From: Rickettsiales bacterium
GTDB lineage: Bacteria > Pseudomonadota > Alphaproteobacteria > Rickettsiales > Rickettsiaceae
Assembly (NCBI GenBank): GCA_002402195.1
Contig: NVVL01000046.1
Coordinates: 1-45,213 of the forward strand
DNA: 45,213 bases
Reading direction: 5' to 3'
Positions 26,151 to 36,402 of this stretch are shown in pieces; positions within the stretch are counted from its first letter, which is position 1; each line of letters opens with the position of its first letter. The notes beneath the pieces are model-generated. The model made no database searches. It saw only the letters and a list, made by a program, of their open reading frames with translations, and was not told the DNA's origin. Position numbers and translations under genes: made by a program.

Positions 26151-28301
26151 TCAAGTAGTTTCGTCTTGCCCTTGTGGCGTCTTATCCGCTTCAGCTTTTA
26201 CGGTTGGGGCTGGCTTATTTTGTTCTCTTCCCCTGCGAGGCTTTCTTGGGATACGCTTTTTACTCCGTGCAGGCTTGGCTGTTTGCTCCTCTTTTGCTTG
26301 AGGAGTTTCATTTTTATCTTGGGTTTGATTCTGCGTTTTATCCTGCGTTTGATTCTCAGCTTCTTTGTTACTGTTATTAGTGTTACTAGTATTGCTGTTA
26401 TTGTTGCTGCTAGTGCTATTACTTGAAGCAGTCTCCTCTGGCGCTTTTGGCTTTTTCTTTTCTTGAGGCCTTTTAGCCTTTTCTATTTTCCTTTTCGTCT
26501 TTTGCTGAGATGAATTTTGATTATATATCTCTGAAGTATCTTGCAATATAGGCTGCAGCTCTTCTGGAGTATCTGCTTTATTTTTATCAGATAATTTTAT
26601 TTTCTCAATAGAATAGCTGTCCGATGTTGCATCACGATCAATAAATAGATCTAGTTTGATTGAATATTTCTTCTCAATGAACGAAATCTCCTCGCGCCGG
26701 CTATTCAGCAAAAAGATCACAGCGCTCGCAGCGCCATATACATTAACAATGTCAAATTTACCATTATGGATTTCATTCTCAACAGTTCTTAAGATCAACA
26801 TCGCATTTGAATCGTCAGATCTCACAAGACCTTTGCCGCTACAATGAGAACACATATCAGAGTTTCTTTCCAAGAAAGAAGGACGCAAACGTTGGCGTGA
26901 CATCTCAAGCAAACCAAACGCGCTCAGGTGAGATGTTTGGATTCTTGCTTTATCTTTGCCGAAATATTCCCACAAAGATCTCTCAAGGATTTTGCGATTT
27001 CTTGCCTCATTCAGGTCGATGAAATCTAATACTAATAATCCCGACAAATCTCTTATGCGCGCTTGTTTTGCGATCTCTTTGGCAGCTTCCAGATTAGTTT
27101 TAAGAGCCATTTCCTCGATATTCCGCTCAGATGTAGCCCTGCCGGAGTTAACATCGATAGAAACTAGCGCTTCTGTGGGGTTGATCACGATATAGCCACC
27201 AGATGGCAAATGCACAACAGGCTGATATAACTTAATTAGCTGATCTTCAATGCCAAATTTCGTAAAGATCGGAGTTTTATTTTTATATTCCTTCACAGAC
27301 CTAACATGGGTTGGCATTATGTCGCCCATGAATTTTATGCAAGAATTATAAGCCTCAGAGCCCTGCACCAAAATTTCCTTAACATTACGGTTGAACATAT
27401 CTCGGATGGTTTTTAATATAATCCCATCTTCTTGATGCACGAAACAAGGTGCTTGTGATTTTAAGGTAATCTCACGAATTTTATTCCAAAGCTTCACCAA
27501 ATAATCATAATCTCGCTTGATATCGAGCGTAGTATGCCCAGCTGCTGCGGTTCTTGCGATCACGCTGGATGTTTTGCTATCTTCCAATTCAGTGATCGAG
27601 CTGATAACATTCTTAATACGGCGACGCTCATCTCTGTTGGAAACTTTTCTGGAAATACCATTATGAGAAGGCTTGTTTGGCATTAACACGCAATATTTAC
27701 CCGCGAGCGAGATGTAGGTCGTCATGGATGCGCCCTTATTGCCACGCTCTTCTTTCGTCACTTGTACCAAAAGAACTTGCCCTTTCCGGATTACTTCTTG
27801 TATTTTATATTGCTTGTTTTGCTCTGCTGAATCGTTCGAAAAAGCGTCTACATCGTCCTCAGATGCTTCGATATTAATATCTGATTGTAGCTTTTCATCA
27901 ACCATTTTCTCAATGGCTTTGATGTCAATCGCATCGCTATCTGCAAGCTCGTTGAATTTAGTGCCTCCAGGCTTCTCGGCAAGATCTTCTGAGGTGATTT
28001 CTGGAGATTTTAGCTCTTCTCCCACCAAATTACTCGATTTTTTCTCAGTAGAGAATGAGTGATAATAGTCTGAATGAATCTCGCTAAATGGCAAAAATCC
28101 GCTTTTTCCTCCGCCATAATCGACAAAGGCCGCTTGAAGCGATGGCTCCACGCGGGTGATTTTTGCTAAATAAATATTTCCTTTAACTTGTGTTTTATTA
28201 GACGAGCTAAATTCAATATCCTCGATATTATTATGCTTATCTAATCGAGCTACTCTTATTTCCGTGGGGAAATTAGCGTCAATTATTATTTTCTCTTTCA
28301 T
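26151..28301 (-). CDS. rne: Ribonuclease E/G
   Basis: Endoribonuclease for rRNA maturation and mRNA decay. The S1 RNA-binding domain begins at about 36-75 and resumes at about 165-200, split by an acidic insert (about 80-160) as in alphaproteobacterial enzymes. The DNase-I-like catalytic core has SIDVNSG (Asp383) and LLVLDFIDL (Asp426), the two metal-binding aspartates. The Zn-link CSHC (Cys484, Cys487) supports tetramer formation. The tail from about 590 is disordered: basic patches, a Ser/Asn run and NQTQDK repeats, then an Arg/Lys-rich end that could bind RNA. At 716 residues it is a shortened RNase E rather than a compact RNase G. lptE and holA follow it. Confidence 0.95.
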   Translation of the reverse strand: MKEKIIIDANFPTEIRVARLDKHNNIEDIEFSSSNKTQVKGNIYLAKITRVEPSLQAAFVDYGGGKSGFLPFSEIHSDYYHSFSTEKKSSNLVGEELKSPEITSEDLAEKPGGTKFNELADSDAIDIKAIEKMVDEKLQSDINIEASEDDVDAFSNDSAEQNKQYKIQEVIRKGQVLLVQVTKEERGNKGASMTTYISLAGKYCVLMPNKPSHNGISRKVSNRDERRRIKNVISSITELEDSKTSSVIARTAAAGHTTLDIKRDYDYLVKLWNKIREITLKSQAPCFVHQEDGIILKTIRDMFNRNVKEILVQGSEAYNSCIKFMGDIMPTHVRSVKEYKNKTPIFTKFGIEDQLIKLYQPVVHLPSGGYIVINPTEALVSIDVNSGRATSERNIEEMALKTNLEAAKEIAKQARIRDLSGLLVLDFIDLNEARNRKILERSLWEYFGKDKARIQTSHLSAFGLLEMSRQRLRPSFLERNSDMCSHCSGKGLVRSDDSNAMLILRTVENEIHNGKFDIVNVYGAASAVIFLLNSRREEISFIEKKYSIKLDLFIDRDATSDSYSIEKIKLSDKNKADTPEELQPILQDTSEIYNQNSSQQKTKRKIEKAKRPQEKKKPKAPEETASSNSTSSNNNSNTSNTNNSNKEAENQTQDKTQNQTQDKNETPQAKEEQTAKPARSKKRIPRKPRRGREQNKPAPTVKAEADKTPQGQDETT

Positions 28302-28552
28302 ATGTTCTCATCAAATAGTATTTAAATATTTTTATCGTAAGTGCAAACAAATACGGCAAACAAACATGTACCAGCAAACTGATAATCTCAATCGTACTGA
28401 GCGCGTAATTGCTTTATTTTTTCAACTATCAGCGCTACAATCAATATCAGTGTGAATAGGCAGAACTCTGCTAAATTTAAGTTATACTAGCCAAGTTGCA
28501 CATACTACTTGAAATTTATATACCAACTAAGGTGGTTTAGCAAACAATATTT

Positions 28553-29731
28553 ATGATGAGAAAAAGAACGATACTAGCTTTTTTTGCATATAGTTTTTGT
28601 GTTGTGGCATATTTTGTACCAATATTTGCGAATTCTATCTTCATAGAAGGGTATTTATCCAGGCAAAGTATCAATTTCATTGAGCATGATCAAATCGACG
28701 CTATGCATATTTATGGCTATGTAGTAGCGACTATTTTGTTGCTAGTGTTTTTTAGGTATGTTGCTTTCAAAAAATTGATTACCTTCAGCGTGTTTTTATA
28801 TATTCTCTCCACATTCGCAATAGTGCTTGCCCCTTTGAACGAGGGAGTCAGCTGGAGTTGGTTTTTCCTGCATTCTGCTAGCTTGATCATAACTCCCATC
28901 TTGATGCTTTGGTATATTCTTTGTGACGATAAGATTAATAACAACTACTCAATTGCTATATATTTCTCATCTATTTTAACTGCTTATTTAGTTGTGGAAC
29001 TAGTTGGATACTTCATTATTTATAACCAAGCAGACTTTCCGCTCGAAGGGATGGTAGTGTCTAATCTTATTCCCTTTGGAGTATTTGGGTCAATTCTGGG
29101 GTTATCTGCAGTATATGAGGCTCGTATAGATGGCGATGATGAGCAATTCTATAGCATTATGCGCAATATGGAGATAGAGTCTCTGGTCGGATTCACTGTT
29201 TTTTACGTATTAATACTCATGCTCCGCGGCTATGATCTATATGCCTTGATTAATCATCTTGTGATATTGGAAGTTCGTGATATACAATTCATCATGTTTA
29301 TTGCGATGGTAATTGCTATAGGAGTAACAATATTTCTGCCATTCCAAGTAGGAGAGCAAAAATTCAATAGGCATAAACTAAGCATCAGCTGCATTGCGCT
29401 TATGATGATATTATTCACAACCCTGCCATATTGGGGGCTATATTATATCACAGATATTGTTTGCTGGTTTATTTTGGGAGTTTTGTTTTATTTGCTATTT
29501 TCCTTTCATTTGCTGATATTATCAGAAAAATTTGATGGCATAAATCTATTCACAGCTTTGGCAATTTATGCATTAATCTGTTGTTTTGGGTGTTATTCCG
29601 GGTATCTCGTTGGAGCCTCTTCTGAGAATACTATAGGGGAGAATGGTTTTTTAATTTCTATTTCCTTTGTATTGCTGGGATTATTGCTTTATTATATGTA
29701 TTTTTCCAAGAAACATAAATTATACAAATAA
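28553..29731 (+). CDS. Unknown MFS-like polytopic membrane protein
   Basis: About 11-12 hydrophobic helices over 392 residues, arranged like a major facilitator, but the usual MFS loop motifs are absent and I cannot assign a substrate. Charged loops are short (for example HDQIDAMH near residue 44 and [11 protein letters not shown] near 190). Two adjacent ATGs start the frame. The stop overlaps the trmFO ATG as TAATG, so the pair is translationally coupled. The divergent rng gene starts 251 bases away, and that gap shows only AT-rich leader sequence. Confidence 0.65.
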   Translation: MMRKRTILAFFAYSFCVVAYFVPIFANSIFIEGYLSRQSINFIEHDQIDAMHIYGYVVATILLLVFFRYVAFKKLITFSVFLYILSTFAIVLAPLNEGVSWSWFFLHSASLIITPILMLWYILCDDKINNNYSIAIYFSSILTAYLVVELVGYFIIYNQADFPLEGMVVSNLIPFGVFGSILGLSAVYEARIDGDDEQFYSIMRNMEIESLVGFTVFYVLILMLRGYDLYALINHLVILEVRDIQFIMFIAMVIAIGVTIFLPFQVGEQKFNRHKLSISCIALMMILFTTLPYWGLYYITDIVCWFILGVLFYLLFSFHLLILSEKFDGINLFTALAIYALICCFGCYSGYLVGASSENTIGENGFLISISFVLLGLLLYYMYFSKKHKLYK

Positions 29732-31065
29732 TGACCAAATTAAATATAATAGGCGGCGGCCTTGCTGGAGCAGAAGCAGCTTGGCAGGCTGCAAATCGTG
29801 GCGTAGAAGTGAATCTATACGAAATGCGGACGGCATCACGTAAAACACCAGCTCATCAAACAGATAAAATTGCTGAGCTTGTTTGCTCGAATTCCTTCAG
29901 AAATGATGACCCAGCAAGTGCAATCGGTCTGCTGCATGCGGAGATGAGGCTGATGAATTCTTTGATCATGAAAGCAGCTGACATGACTAAAGTACCAGCC
30001 GGCTCTGCTCTTGCAATGGATCGTGATTTGTTTGCAGATACAGTTTCAAAAGAATTGCATGACCATCCAAAGATTAATATTATCAGAGAAGAAGTCCAGG
30101 ATATCTCAAGCGAGGGGCACTGGATAATTGCCACCGGCCCGCTAACATCAGATGCGCTTAGCGAGCAAATCCAAAAGCTCACCGGCGAGGATCAACTTGC
30201 CTTTTTCGACGCAATTGCTCCGATTGTCTATAAAGAATCCATCGATTTTGATATTGCTTGGTTCCAGTCAAGATACGACAAAGGTGACGAGGTAGAAGGA
30301 GGCGGCAAGGATTATATCAACTGCCCCCTTAATAAAGCGCAATATCACAATTTCATCGAAGCTCTACTTGCCTCAGAAACAACAGAGTTCAAAGAATGGG
30401 AGAAGGATACTCCCTATTTTAACGGCTGTTTGCCGATCGAAGTGATGGCCGAGCGCGGCGTTGAAACGCTCAGATTTGGCCCTATGAAACCGGTGGGGCT
30501 TACGAACCAGCATGACCCTCAAAATAAGCCTTATGCAGTGCTGCAATTAAGGCAGGATAACAAGCTGGGCACTCTATATAATATGGTTGGTTTTCAGACT
30601 AAATTGAAATATGGGTCACAAAAGGAAATTTTTTCATGCATTCCGGGGTTGGAAAAGGCTGAATTTGCTAGACTTGGTGGTCTTCATCGTAATACATTTA
30701 TTAATAGCCCCAAATTACTTGGTTCAAAATTGGAGCTTAAATGTTTGCCTAATGTGAGATTTGCTGGTCAAATCACGGGCGTTGAAGGGTATGTAGAGAG
30801 CGCTGCTATGGGATTGCTTGCGGGTATGTTTGCATCTTGTGAGATAAATGGGAAATCAGTTCAGATTCCTCCGGCAGATACGGCGATTGGGAGTTTGCTT
30901 GCTCATTTAACAAATGGCGCCGACTCTTCCACCTTCCAACCGATGAACATTAATTTTGGACTAGTGCCGCAGCTAGAGGAGAGGATTCGCTCGAAAAAGG
31001 AGCGCTACACGGCTCTGTCTGATCGAGCACTTGCTTCTCTTCAGGAATGGCGCAAAGGGGGATAG
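29731..31065 (+). CDS. trmFO: tRNA m5U54 methyltransferase TrmFO (folate/FAD)
   Basis: Methylenetetrahydrofolate- and FAD-dependent enzyme forming ribothymidine at tRNA position 54. The N-terminal FAD site reads [12 protein letters not shown] (6-17), followed by the GidA-related [13 protein letters not shown] stretch (about 49-61, Cys52) and the C-terminal [13 protein letters not shown]. The 444 residues are typical. It overlaps the upstream membrane protein gene by one base. The phaC gene begins 24 bases downstream. Confidence 0.95.
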   Translation: MTKLNIIGGGLAGAEAAWQAANRGVEVNLYEMRTASRKTPAHQTDKIAELVCSNSFRNDDPASAIGLLHAEMRLMNSLIMKAADMTKVPAGSALAMDRDLFADTVSKELHDHPKINIIREEVQDISSEGHWIIATGPLTSDALSEQIQKLTGEDQLAFFDAIAPIVYKESIDFDIAWFQSRYDKGDEVEGGGKDYINCPLNKAQYHNFIEALLASETTEFKEWEKDTPYFNGCLPIEVMAERGVETLRFGPMKPVGLTNQHDPQNKPYAVLQLRQDNKLGTLYNMVGFQTKLKYGSQKEIFSCIPGLEKAEFARLGGLHRNTFINSPKLLGSKLELKCLPNVRFAGQITGVEGYVESAAMGLLAGMFASCEINGKSVQIPPADTAIGSLLAHLTNGADSSTFQPMNINFGLVPQLEERIRSKKERYTALSDRALASLQEWRKGG

Positions 31066-31089
31066 GGAACTTAAGAATATGTTGATCAT

Positions 31090-32922
31090 ATGGATAAAAT
31101 ATCGAATGATGAGCTATTAGAGAATCTAGGTAAAGCTAGCGCTTATTATCAGGAGATCTTGCAGTATATTTTAAATAATAAATCTGCGGAAGCTTCTTTT
31201 AAATATATAGATAATAAGCGCAATCAGGAAATGGTAGCAAAAATGGCTGAACAATTTCTTGAACATCCTGATAAATTTATCAATTTAAACATGGAATATG
31301 TTTCTAATTTCCAGAATCTGATATCCGATTCTTTATCCAAATTTACTGGCTCTGATAAGCAAGAGCAGAGCTCCCAAGGGAGTGCCACTGACGAGAAGGG
31401 TGCGCAAGAGAAAGCTTCCCAAACAAAAGACAAATACGACAAAAGATTCCAAGACCCAGCATGGACGGAAAATGTCTATTTCGATTTCATCAAGCAATAT
31501 TACCTCATCACATCTGATTGGATGCGGAAAAATGTTAAGCAATATGATTTGGACGTTAATAGCAAACGATATATAGAATTCGCCACGCAGCATTTCATCG
31601 ATGCATTATCCCCGTCTAACTTTGCCTTTACGAACCCCGAGGTACTAAAGGAGTCTTTGGATAGCAGGCTTGAGAATATCGTAAATGGGATGTCGAATTT
31701 CTTGAAAGATATCAAGAAGCAGGGTAATTTATTTGATATTTCCACCACAGACAGGTCGTTTTTCCGGGTTGGCAAGAATTTAGCCGCAACTAGCGGAAAA
31801 GTTATATATCAAAATGATCTCATCCAGCTAATTTGCTACGAACCAAAGGAGAAGACCCGCTCTATCCCTGTGTTTATAGTGCCCCCATGGATAAATAAAT
31901 ATTATATATTGGATTTGTCAGAGAAAAACTCCATGGTAAAATGGCTTGTTGATAATAATTTCCAAGTATTTTTGGTGTCTTGGGTCAATCCAAAAAAGAA
32001 GCTGTCAGGCAAGGATTTCGAAGACTACCTAAAAGAGGGAATCCTTGATCCGTATGAGCAAATCAAAAAGCTAGGTTTTGAGAAAATCAATGCCGTTGGA
32101 TATTGCATTGGGGGAACGCTGCTTGCAGCTGCTCTTAGCTATTTAAAAGAAAATAACAAACAATATATTAATAGCGCCACTTTCCTGACTACCCTGCTCG
32201 ATTTTGCAAATCCGGGTGAGATAGGCGCGTTGATCAATCAGGATTCCTTGGCAGAAATAGAGAAAACCGTAAACGCAAAAGGCTATTTGGACGGGAAATA
32301 TTTATCAAATAGTTTCAGCCTGATTCGTGCAAATGATCTAGTATGGTCTTTCTTTGTGAATAATTATCTTCTGGGCAAGGCTCCGACTGCGTTTGATATT
32401 CTATATTGGAATGCAGACTCCTCTAATCTCCCAGCTAAAATGTATATATATTATTTGCGCAATATGTATATCGAAAATAATCTCGTCAAACCAAACGCGC
32501 TTGAGATGCTCGGAACCAAAATCGATCTCTCTAAAATAGACACACCCTCTTTCTGGCTCGCAGCCCAAGCAGACCACATAGCCCTGTGGAAATCTGTGTA
32601 TGATAGCCACCAGCATATAGGCGGGGAGAAAATTTTCTGCCTGACCGAAGCCGGCCATGTTGCAGGAGTCGTGAATCCTGAGGGGAATAAAAAATATTCT
32701 TATATGCTCGGGAAAGATGTCGGGAAGGATGGAGTGCAGAATAATTGGAAAGATGCTGAAGAATGGCAAAAAAATGCCACTAATCACAAAGGCTCATGGT
32801 GGAAGAGCTGGAAAAAATGGCTCACTCAAAATAGCGGCAAATTAGTAAGCTCAATAGACTATGAAAAGCTGGATTCAATACAAAAAGCCCCCGGTAATTA
32901 TGTAAAAAAGTATAATCATTAG
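31090..32922 (+). CDS. phaC: Polyhydroxyalkanoate synthase, class I PhaC
   Basis: Polymerises 3-hydroxyacyl-CoA into storage polyester on granule surfaces. The alpha/beta-hydrolase core has the lipase-like box GYCIGG with Cys339 as nucleophile, Asp495 (AQADHIALW) and His523 (EAGHVAGV), the expected triad. The N-terminal region is family-like, with a divergent polar Gln/Ser/Lys stretch at about 88-118. VPPWINKYYILDL and WNADSSNLP are typical class I motifs. The 610 residues are normal. phaZ follows 81 bases later, so synthesis and breakdown genes are adjacent; phaA, phaB and a phasin are not in the window. Confidence 0.95.
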   Translation: MDKISNDELLENLGKASAYYQEILQYILNNKSAEASFKYIDNKRNQEMVAKMAEQFLEHPDKFINLNMEYVSNFQNLISDSLSKFTGSDKQEQSSQGSATDEKGAQEKASQTKDKYDKRFQDPAWTENVYFDFIKQYYLITSDWMRKNVKQYDLDVNSKRYIEFATQHFIDALSPSNFAFTNPEVLKESLDSRLENIVNGMSNFLKDIKKQGNLFDISTTDRSFFRVGKNLAATSGKVIYQNDLIQLICYEPKEKTRSIPVFIVPPWINKYYILDLSEKNSMVKWLVDNNFQVFLVSWVNPKKKLSGKDFEDYLKEGILDPYEQIKKLGFEKINAVGYCIGGTLLAAALSYLKENNKQYINSATFLTTLLDFANPGEIGALINQDSLAEIEKTVNAKGYLDGKYLSNSFSLIRANDLVWSFFVNNYLLGKAPTAFDILYWNADSSNLPAKMYIYYLRNMYIENNLVKPNALEMLGTKIDLSKIDTPSFWLAAQADHIALWKSVYDSHQHIGGEKIFCLTEAGHVAGVVNPEGNKKYSYMLGKDVGKDGVQNNWKDAEEWQKNATNHKGSWWKSWKKWLTQNSGKLVSSIDYEKLDSIQKAPGNYVKKYNH

Positions 32923-33003
32923 AAATAATCAATCATTTATGCTACTCTCAATATATAGATTTGCAATTCACGATTAAGGTAGTAAGTTTAATAGGGGGAA
33001 GAT

Positions 33004-34251
33004 ATGCATCATTTTACACCAGATACTAGTTATTTATACGCTGCGGTAGAGTCCAATCGAAGCCAAATGTCGCCTGCCAGGTTCGGGCTGATGATGGCGC
33101 ATCAATGGCTTGAACATTCTAATAATCCGCTCAGTAACACGCATTTTGGCTCCACGCTGAAGGCTAGTATTGATATTTTAGAGAGGGTCACCAGGAAATA
33201 TTCAAAACCTGAGTTTGGCATCAAGGAGTGCGTCGTTAATGGCAATGAGGAAAAGATACGTCAGACTACTATTTCGAAGGATACATTCTGTAATTTGCTG
33301 CATTTTAGTAAACCGAATTTCCAGAAGAAGCAGCCTAAATTGTTGATTGTGGCGCCTATGTCTGGGCATCATGCGACATTGCTGCGCGGAACTGTGCGGG
33401 ATACATTGCCATTTTTTGATGTATATATCACAGACTGGATCGATGCTAGCCAAATCCCGATTACGGATGGTAGTTTTGATCTTGATGATTTTATTGATTA
33501 TATCATCAACTACACCAAGCTCCTCGGGCCAGATCTGCATATACTTGCTGTGTGTCAACCGACTGTGCCGGTACTAGCTGCCACTGCTATCATGTCAGCG
33601 GATAAGGATTTGCATGTGCCAAAATCGATGATACTGATCGGCGGGCCTATTGATGGCAGAAAAAACCCAACCAAGCCGAATCATTTGGCTATGGAGAAGG
33701 ATCTCGCATGGTTTGACCAAGCGCTTGTGACCAATGTTCCGCCAAACTATCCTGGCTATAGACGACGTGTATATCCCGGATTTTTGCAGCTTTCCAGCTT
33801 TATGATGATGAATATGAAAAAGCACGTCGATTCTCATGTGGATTTGTTCAAGAACCTGATTATTGAAGATGATGAGAAAACAGCCAAACAGAAAGAATTT
33901 TACGATGAGTATTTGTCTGTAATGGATCTGCCTGCGGAGTTTTATCTGCAAACAATTAAGGAAGTATTTCACGATTTCTCATTGGCAAAAGGTAAATTCG
34001 TCTCCAGAGGGCGCAAGGTGGACTTGACCGCGATTACTAAATGCGCGCTCATGGGCATTGAGGGCGAGCATGATGATATCGCTGCTGTTGGGCAAACGAA
34101 GGCGGCGCTGAAACTATGCAAAAACATCCCGGATAAGAAGAAGAAATATCACCTGCAGAAAGGAGTGGGTCATTATGGTGTTTTTAATGGTAGTAAGTTC
34201 AGAAAGATGATTGTTCCAGAAATAAAAGATTTTGTTTACGCCAATGATTAA
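33004..34251 (+). CDS. phaZ: Intracellular polyhydroxyalkanoate depolymerase PhaZ
   Basis: Degrades stored polyhydroxybutyrate granules inside the cell. The family's nucleophile is cysteine in AVCQPT (Cys184), with Asp357 in GEHDD and His390 in GVGHYG, matching the spacing of PhaZ1-type enzymes. The N-terminal MAHQWLEHS and the SGHHATLLRGTV stretch (about 120-131) are also typical. The 415 residues are full length. GGGGAA lies just upstream of the ATG. It sits directly after phaC. Confidence 0.93.
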   Translation: MHHFTPDTSYLYAAVESNRSQMSPARFGLMMAHQWLEHSNNPLSNTHFGSTLKASIDILERVTRKYSKPEFGIKECVVNGNEEKIRQTTISKDTFCNLLHFSKPNFQKKQPKLLIVAPMSGHHATLLRGTVRDTLPFFDVYITDWIDASQIPITDGSFDLDDFIDYIINYTKLLGPDLHILAVCQPTVPVLAATAIMSADKDLHVPKSMILIGGPIDGRKNPTKPNHLAMEKDLAWFDQALVTNVPPNYPGYRRRVYPGFLQLSSFMMMNMKKHVDSHVDLFKNLIIEDDEKTAKQKEFYDEYLSVMDLPAEFYLQTIKEVFHDFSLAKGKFVSRGRKVDLTAITKCALMGIEGEHDDIAAVGQTKAALKLCKNIPDKKKKYHLQKGVGHYGVFNGSKFRKMIVPEIKDFVYAND

Positions 34252-34272
34252 AACGTATATTATGTCTTAAAA

Positions 34273-34305
34273 TGGCGGTATGTAGGTTGTATTTTTATAT
34301 CGCCA
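34273..34305 (+). terminator. Hairpin between phaZ and tolQ
   Basis: TGGCGGTAT and ATATCGCCA form a 9-bp stem with one G-T wobble around a 15-base loop. The sequence after it (GTCGTTTAATTT) has only a weak T-run, so termination is probable but not certain. Confidence 0.4.
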
Positions 34306-34334
34306 GTCGTTTAATTTAATATATCAAACAACTT

Positions 34335-35072
34335 ATGAGCGCTACTGAAAAAGCCCAGCAAGTGGTCAGCACCGCTAGCTCAGGAGCAGACTTGTCTATT
34401 ATTTCCTTAGTATCATCATCAGATTTTGTCGGTAAATTGGTGATCCTTACTCTCGTTTTAGCTTCTGTATGGAGCTGGGCGATTATTGCGAGCAAATTAA
34501 CGCATTATTCCGCTTTGAAAAAAAGAATCCGCGCATTTGAAACGCTTTTCTGGTCAGGACAAATCCTTGACGAGCTATATGAGCGGGTCAAGCAATCAGT
34601 CGATAATCCGCTATCGGCTGTTTTCGTCGGTGCTATAAAAGAGTGTAAAAAGAGCGATGCATCCAGCTCTGCAACAAGATCGAGCGCTGCTCTAATTGGA
34701 CATAAAGAACGCGTGCTAGGTGCGATGTATCTTGCCCGTAATCGTGAGCTTGAGACCCTTGATGAAAAGCTAGGGTTTTTGGCTACAATCGGCTCATCGG
34801 CGCCATTTATCGGGCTATTTGGCACAGTATGGGGGATTATGCATAGTTTTCAGTCAATAGCATCTTCTAAAAACACTAGCTTGGAGGTCGTAGCGCCTGG
34901 GATTGCAGAGGCTCTGCTTGCGACTGCGATCGGCTTGTTCGTAGCGATTCCAGCTGTGATGTTTTATAATTATCTCTCCTCCGAGGTGGATAGTATCAAT
35001 AATAAGATTGATGATTTTATTGGTGAGTTAAATGCGTTAATCTCCAGAGCAATTGACGAAGAGAAAATGTAG
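34335..35072 (+). CDS. tolQ: TolQ, proton-channel subunit of the Tol-Pal system
   Basis: Inner-membrane ExbB/TolQ protein that with TolR uses the proton gradient to drive outer-membrane constriction. Three membrane helices are seen at about 32-52, 150-172 and 190-212. The conserved GLFGTVWGIMHSFQSI and APGIAEALLATAIGLFVAIPA stretches are characteristic of the family. It heads the tolQ-tolR-tolA-tolB cluster, ending two bases before tolR. No clear ribosome site precedes the ATG. Confidence 0.95.
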   Translation: MSATEKAQQVVSTASSGADLSIISLVSSSDFVGKLVILTLVLASVWSWAIIASKLTHYSALKKRIRAFETLFWSGQILDELYERVKQSVDNPLSAVFVGAIKECKKSDASSSATRSSAALIGHKERVLGAMYLARNRELETLDEKLGFLATIGSSAPFIGLFGTVWGIMHSFQSIASSKNTSLEVVAPGIAEALLATAIGLFVAIPAVMFYNYLSSEVDSINNKIDDFIGELNALISRAIDEEKM

Positions 35073-35074
35073 AT

Positions 35075-35518
35075 ATGGCAGCACATCTAAATCAGCGCGG
35101 AGGCGGAAATATCCCTGGAAATAGCCGCAGACGAAGAAAACCCATGAGCGAAATTAACGTCACCCCTATGGTGGATGTGATGTTGGTGCTTCTTATTATT
35201 TTCATGATCACCTCACCGATGCTAGTTGCGGGTATTGATGTTGATTTGCCTAAAACAGACTCTGCTGCTATTTCTGGTCAATATAAGCCGCTTGTTATTA
35301 GCGTTAATAGAAAAGGCGAGCTATTTTTGTTTGAAACAAAGCTGCCAAAGGAAAAGCTTGAGCAGAAATTAAAGGATGTCACTAAGGAAAAGCGGGATGT
35401 TAAGATCTTCGTCAAGGGCGACAAGAACGTTTCTTATGGCACGATTATTGATGTGATGTCACGTATTTATAATGCTGGTTTTACAAAAGTAGCACTTATT
35501 TCAGATATAAAACATTAA
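35075..35518 (+). CDS. tolR: TolR, ExbD-type Tol-Pal subunit
   Basis: Single-span inner-membrane protein pairing with TolQ. The sequence INVTPMVDVMLVLLIIFMI (about 27-45) carries the proton-pathway aspartate Asp34 at the start of the membrane helix. A periplasmic domain of about 90 residues follows. The 147 residues are typical. It overlaps tolA by one base (TAATG). Confidence 0.95.
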   Translation: MAAHLNQRGGGNIPGNSRRRRKPMSEINVTPMVDVMLVLLIIFMITSPMLVAGIDVDLPKTDSAAISGQYKPLVISVNRKGELFLFETKLPKEKLEQKLKDVTKEKRDVKIFVKGDKNVSYGTIIDVMSRIYNAGFTKVALISDIKH

Positions 35519-36381
35519 TGAGAAATCCAGAAAATAATTTTTTTGAAAAAGCAGTAATCTTCTCTGTCCTTGTCCATATTATTGTTATTGGGCTGTTTTT
35601 CTTTGGGTTACCATCTGCTTTTGAGCGGCTTGATAATGAAAAGGACATCATGACTTTTGAAGTTCTTCCTATGAGCGCCATTACGAATGTGAAAAATGAA
35701 CGAACTATCCAAAAGAAAGCCAAAATCGCCAAGAAATCCAAGCAGATCAAGAACTCAAAAACAGCCGCGCCTCCAAAGCCCAAGAAGAGCGCGCAGAAGC
35801 CAAAAATAAAGAATAAACCGAAGAATATTCCGGCTAAAAAGAAGAAGATTAAGGTTGTTGAAAAGCAAAAAGAAATGAAACAAGCGCCTCCCAAACAAAA
35901 GGCCGCACCGGAGAGATATAAGCTTAAAGAAGATGTTATAGATTCCATCTTGAAAAATTTGGAGAGCGAGTCAGAAGGTGACTCTTCCAAAACCCCAGTC
36001 AAGAGCTTCAGCGCCAGAGACAAGGGTAGTAAATATGCTCGCGGCATGGAATATGATGAGGATTCTCCATTATCCATCACTGAGAATCTATTGGTAAAAT
36101 CTCAGTTCGAGAAACATTGGCGCTTGCCAGTGGGTGCCATAAACCTGCAAGATGTTCGGGTCATGATGCGGATAAAAGTAGAAAAAGACGGCTCAATAAC
36201 CGGTATAGAGATAAAAGACGTGGTTTGCCCGCCAAATTCCGAGGCGACTTGTAAACTTGTGACAGAGAGCGCCGTCAGGGCGGTCAAGCAGGCAAGCCCT
36301 CTTGAAAACCTGTTGCCGGAGCGTTATAATACATGGAAAGAATTCGACCTGAACTTTGACCCAAGCCTTATGGCCCAATAA
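35518..36381 (+). CDS. tolA: TolA-like envelope-spanning protein
   Basis: Links the TolQR motor to the outer membrane. A single N-terminal membrane helix (about 10-32) is followed by a Lys/Pro/Ala-rich extended region (about 60-140). A TonB/TolA-like C-terminal domain (about 185-287) has KSQFEKHWRLP and ESAVRAVKQASPL. The spacer is short and basic rather than the long Ala-rich helix of enteric TolA, which makes TonB-family membership clear but exact naming dependent on the tolQR-tolB context. Two cysteines (about residues 239 and 246) could form a disulfide. Confidence 0.88.
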   Translation: MRNPENNFFEKAVIFSVLVHIIVIGLFFFGLPSAFERLDNEKDIMTFEVLPMSAITNVKNERTIQKKAKIAKKSKQIKNSKTAAPPKPKKSAQKPKIKNKPKNIPAKKKKIKVVEKQKEMKQAPPKQKAAPERYKLKEDVIDSILKNLESESEGDSSKTPVKSFSARDKGSKYARGMEYDEDSPLSITENLLVKSQFEKHWRLPVGAINLQDVRVMMRIKVEKDGSITGIEIKDVVCPPNSEATCKLVTESAVRAVKQASPLENLLPERYNTWKEFDLNFDPSLMAQ

Positions 36382-36402
36382 TTTTAATTATAAGAATCAT
36401 TT

